This document shows, piece after piece, positions 4,228 through 7,157 of a stretch of DNA of 7,157 nucleotides. Made by a program: the position numbers and the translations under genes. A model generated the notes under the pieces. The model had not been told where the DNA came from. It was given only the letters and a program-made list of their open reading frames with translations, and did not search any database. The stretch is from Anaerolineaceae bacterium (GTDB taxonomy: Bacteria; Chloroflexota; Anaerolineae; Anaerolineales; Anaerolineaceae). Positions within the stretch are counted from its first letter, which is position 1; each line of letters starts with the position of its first letter. The DNA lies in NCBI GenBank assembly GCA_017995665.1, contig JAGOIM010000078.1, positions 1 to 7,157 on the forward strand, given 5' to 3'.

Positions 4228-7157
4228 TCAGCTAATATTTTTTAGTTCTTGAAACAGGTTTTTCAATTCATCCGGCTCTGAGTCCGGCCCATATACTTTG
4301 CGGTGTACATCCAGTGCTTGAAGGTAAATCTCGTGCAGCATGGCGGTATTACCCATGGCATGATAGATGCGCATTTGGAAGTTGTAGCCACCATTCAGAA
4401 GCGGTTCCTGCCTCACCAGACGATTGCTCAACTCCAGCCCTTTCTCAAAGTCCTTTTCCTGAATCGCGGCTTCAATTAGCTTTCCCAAACTATCCAGGTA
4501 AAGCCGATGAAAATATTGCACTTCAGAAGTTACAAATTCCTGAAGGATTTCACCTTCTAATAAGTGCCCACCATAGAGTTCAACCGCTTTTTGGCGATCA
4601 GAAAGCCTCGAGCTGAGAGCAAGTTGTTCAAACTCTTCACTATCCAGATAAATTTTCACCTTCGGATTCAATTGATAATGATCCCCGCTGCGAAGGATGA
4701 AAACTGGAAGCTCTTTTGAAGGTCTGTCAGGTTCAAGTGCTTGGTTGAGAGCGCTGAGAGTTACCTTAAAATTGTTGTTTGCCGTGGCTTCGTCCGCATT
4801 TGGCCAGAAGAACAGTGAGAGTTGTTCCTTGCTGATTCCTTTATCTCTGTTTAAAGCCAAAGCCTGGAGCATCTGCCGCGCTTTATCGCGTTTCCATTGG
4901 TCAGCACCAACCAGGGCTTTCCCCTTTCGCACCTCAAAGCCACCAAGCAATTTTAGGTTGAGAGAGTAGCCTGGATGATAACTCCCGCTACCTGAGCTTG
5001 AAGGCAAGAGCTGATTAAGCAATTCGGTTTGGATCTGACGCTCTCTTGCCCAATAAAGCAATGGGTAAAAGGTGTAAGGGTCGTTCGAACCCAGCAAACT
5101 TGATTGGCTAAGCAAAAATTGATAGCCATATTGCTGCACCAGTCCCAGCCCTTGTTCAAGAAAAAGGATAGCGGAGTTTTCATAGCCTTGCTTTTCTGCC
5201 GTATAGGCCTCCCATAGCAGTGCGGCTGTCTTCGACAGACGGTCGGTCACCTTATCTGCCAGGGACTCTGCTACTGAAAGGATGTTACTGGCAGAATCGT
5301 AATTACCGTATTGTGCCAGCGCTGCTCCATATGAAATTCTGATTAACAAACCAATCCATTCATCACCGGCATTCCCGGCAATCAAGAGGGCATTATCAGC
5401 AATCTGTTTGGCTTCGTCAAGATTCCCTGCAAAACCAAGCAGGCGACACAGACCCCACAATGGTTCCACATGAATGCGTACAATATCTACATTTTGGATG
5501 GCAAATTCATATAATCTGCGAATCTCTCCAATCCCCTGGCTGTCCAGCCCCTGCTGAGGATCCAGTTGGAGGGCGTGTCCGAGACGAATTTTTGCTACTG
5601 CTTCTACATAACTCGCCTGAAGCTGCCTGGAAACTTGCATACCTTTTTCAGCATATTTCCGTGCAGTGACAAACTCACCTTTAAGAGAATAGAACAAAGA
5701 AAGCAAAAGTGAGGTCTCCCGGTGGAAGCGTTGAGGTCTTGACAGGCTAATTTCTGCCCCGCTTGGGTCAATCTTTTCAAGTAAACTGATTCCCTCATCC
5801 AGCCTGCCCGTCCTCAGCAGCAACCGTGCCTCAATAAAAGATTGGGCTTCAGAATTTTGCCTGGAAAGTGAGCGCGCTTTTTGCAGGCTTCGCTCTGCCT
5901 CAACCATTGCACCCTGGTTAACCTGGTTTTCGGCGATTTGAGTGAGCAGCCCAGAAACTTCCTCGGGGTAAACGGACGGGTCCAGCAATGCCAAGGCTCG
6001 ATCCAAAAGTTGGCTGGCATTCACCGGTCTTAACGTATCCAGGTAGATCTGGGCTTGTCCGCGAAGTGCCAGGCTCGTGCCCCAGGAATTATTTAGGTTC
6101 TGATACAAACGCTGGGTCGTACGATACAGCTCCAGGGCTCGGTCGAAGTGGGCTTCGGTTCGCTCTACTTCTCCCAGCAGATAGCTCCCATAAGGGTAGG
6201 CTGCCAAATCGTCTGGCGGAAGTTGCTCTAACCAATAACGGACGCTTTGTTTCAGACCCGATTGCAACATCCAATCACCAACATCATCCAAAATCTGACG
6301 AATACGGCTGAAATCGCCTGCTGAGATCAAGTGGGAGATAGCCTGCTCCCAATAGTGGTGGGCACTGTAATAACTGGCAACTTTTCGATGCAGTCCTTTT
6401 GCCTTCTCAGGATTTTTATTCAACTGATCAACAAGGAATTCTCTAAAAATATGGTGATAGCGGAAGACATCGGGTTTCAACTTTTCAATAAACAATCCCG
6501 ATTTATATAATTCGCTCAAGGTTAGGGCGCTGTCCTGGGTATCCATCAAAAAATCGCAGGTCTCACTATCTAAAAACTGCAGGATAGAGGTGTTTATTAA
6601 AAATTTCTTTTGTTCTTCCGATTGGGTTTCCAGAACTTCCTCAGCCAGGTAAGCAAACAGATTTGCCAGCGAAGTGCCACCTTTTTCTTCAAACAGGCTG
6701 TCCAGGTTAAGATCCGGATTGGCTTTTATTGATTGCCAAACAACTTGCAAACCAATTGCCCAACCTTCAGTATGCTGATGTAAGAGAAAAAGATCGTCCT
6801 CTTTAAGTTCGAGGTTATAAGTGGCTTTGTAGAGCTGATTTGTTTCCATTGGCGAGAAACTGAGCGATTCTTTGTCCAGCTCAAGCAGTTTGCCGCAGAT
6901 CCGCCATCGGTTCATGGATGGAAAATCAGGTAAGACACGGCTTAGAATAAGCAAGTGTAAGTTACCCGGTAAATGATTGATGAACCAATCCATCATGGTC
7001 AGAATCTCATCGGAATCATTTATCCCCTGAAAGTCATCCAGAACCAAAAGGCCATCCATCATCAAATTAGTAGAAATTGAGTTGACTAAAGCGGTCAGGC
7101 ATTCCTGAAAATCTGCCTGGCTATCTTCCATTACAGTTAAAGCCGGCTGTCCCAGTT
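4228..7157 (-). CDS. MalT-like ATPase/TPR transcriptional regulator with C-terminal winged helix and BTAD domain (N-terminus outside window)
   Basis: The frame is open to base 7157, so the true start and the Walker A motif lie beyond the window; about 975 residues are visible. Numbering here is from the first in-frame Met (7129-7131), which is not the real start because eight conserved-looking codons precede it. Visible parts: Walker B LLVLDDF (28-34), sensor-like LLILSR (60-65), the MalT-family TEGWAIGLQ (121-129) and FRYHHIF (223-229), a long TPR-type helical arm (about 240-710), an OmpR-type winged helix beginning LKLLGGFEVRKG (about 724) with its characteristic ARQMLQALALN and LFFWPNAD segments, and a BTAD domain (about 827-965). 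MalT itself ends in a LuxR helix-turn-helix; here a SARP-like output replaces it. Such proteins bind an inducer through the arm/ATPase and then activate transcription. The gene reads toward the operon, 156 bp away, so local activation is likely but not shown. The signal is unknown. Confidence 0.9.
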   Translation of the reverse strand, partial: LGQPALTVMEDSQADFQECLTALVNSISTNLMMDGLLVLDDFQGINDSDEILTMMDWFINHLPGNLHLLILSRVLPDFPSMNRWRICGKLLELDKESLSFSPMETNQLYKATYNLELKEDDLFLLHQHTEGWAIGLQVVWQSIKANPDLNLDSLFEEKGGTSLANLFAYLAEEVLETQSEEQKKFLINTSILQFLDSETCDFLMDTQDSALTLSELYKSGLFIEKLKPDVFRYHHIFREFLVDQLNKNPEKAKGLHRKVASYYSAHHYWEQAISHLISAGDFSRIRQILDDVGDWMLQSGLKQSVRYWLEQLPPDDLAAYPYGSYLLGEVERTEAHFDRALELYRTTQRLYQNLNNSWGTSLALRGQAQIYLDTLRPVNASQLLDRALALLDPSVYPEEVSGLLTQIAENQVNQGAMVEAERSLQKARSLSRQNSEAQSFIEARLLLRTGRLDEGISLLEKIDPSGAEISLSRPQRFHRETSLLLSLFYSLKGEFVTARKYAEKGMQVSRQLQASYVEAVAKIRLGHALQLDPQQGLDSQGIGEIRRLYEFAIQNVDIVRIHVEPLWGLCRLLGFAGNLDEAKQIADNALLIAGNAGDEWIGLLIRISYGAALAQYGNYDSASNILSVAESLADKVTDRLSKTAALLWEAYTAEKQGYENSAILFLEQGLGLVQQYGYQFLLSQSSLLGSNDPYTFYPLLYWARERQIQTELLNQLLPSSSGSGSYHPGYSLNLKLLGGFEVRKGKALVGADQWKRDKARQMLQALALNRDKGISKEQLSLFFWPNADEATANNNFKVTLSALNQALEPDRPSKELPVFILRSGDHYQLNPKVKIYLDSEEFEQLALSSRLSDRQKAVELYGGHLLEGEILQEFVTSEVQYFHRLYLDSLGKLIEAAIQEKDFEKGLELSNRLVRQEPLLNGGYNFQMRIYHAMGNTAMLHEIYLQALDVHRKVYGPDSEPDELKNLFQELKNIS

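Noticed and set aside
7129..7131. The ATG at 7131 as the regulator start
   Set aside because: The frame remains open to the window edge and the Walker A region of this family must lie upstream; the protein begins near the Walker B motif if started here.

Overview
The window is a compact bacterial operon with its probable regulator, all on the minus strand. Read in the direction of transcription (right to left) it holds: (i) a large ATPase/TPR regulator whose N-terminus lies outside the window (7157-4228); (ii) a 156-bp intergenic region with a credible promoter and a tandem 11-bp-pitch direct repeat; (iii) a five-gene operon: short-chain dehydrogenase/reductase (4071-3307), KAS III/thiolase-fold enzyme (3255-2248), acetyl-CoA hydrolase/transferase-family CoA-transferase (2233-914), a small lipocalin-like protein (902-585), and an SCP-x/archaeal-type thiolase (579-1) that runs off the left edge. 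Gaps inside the operon are 51, 14, 11 and 5 bp, so co-transcription is very likely and translational coupling is plausible for the last three genes. No RNA gene, mobile element, CRISPR array or clear terminator is visible.

Organism: base composition is moderate (a little under 50% GC by eye) and Shine-Dalgarno sites are ordinary. A MalT-like ATPase/TPR protein ending in an OmpR-type winged helix plus BTAD domain, rather than a LuxR helix-turn-helix, beside anaerobe-type CoA-thioester genes, suggests Chloroflexota, perhaps Anaerolineae. This is inference from style and no marker gene proves it.

Function: the enzymes all act on short acyl-CoA thioesters. The thiolase would make or cleave a 3-ketoacyl-CoA such as acetoacetyl-CoA, the reductase would interconvert 3-keto and 3-hydroxy forms, and the CoA-transferase would move CoA between acids. 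The KAS III-like protein keeps its nucleophilic cysteine but has lost the His and Asn of the FabH triad, so it probably does not carry out standard malonyl decarboxylative condensation. No enoyl-CoA hydratase, acyl-CoA dehydrogenase or PHA synthase is present, so the end product cannot be read from the window.

The two points most worth a second look are the catalytically altered KAS III-like enzyme with its small unassigned partner gene, and the tandem repeat at the operon promoter, whose layout matches the sites bound by SARP/BTAD regulators, next to a gene encoding such a regulator.
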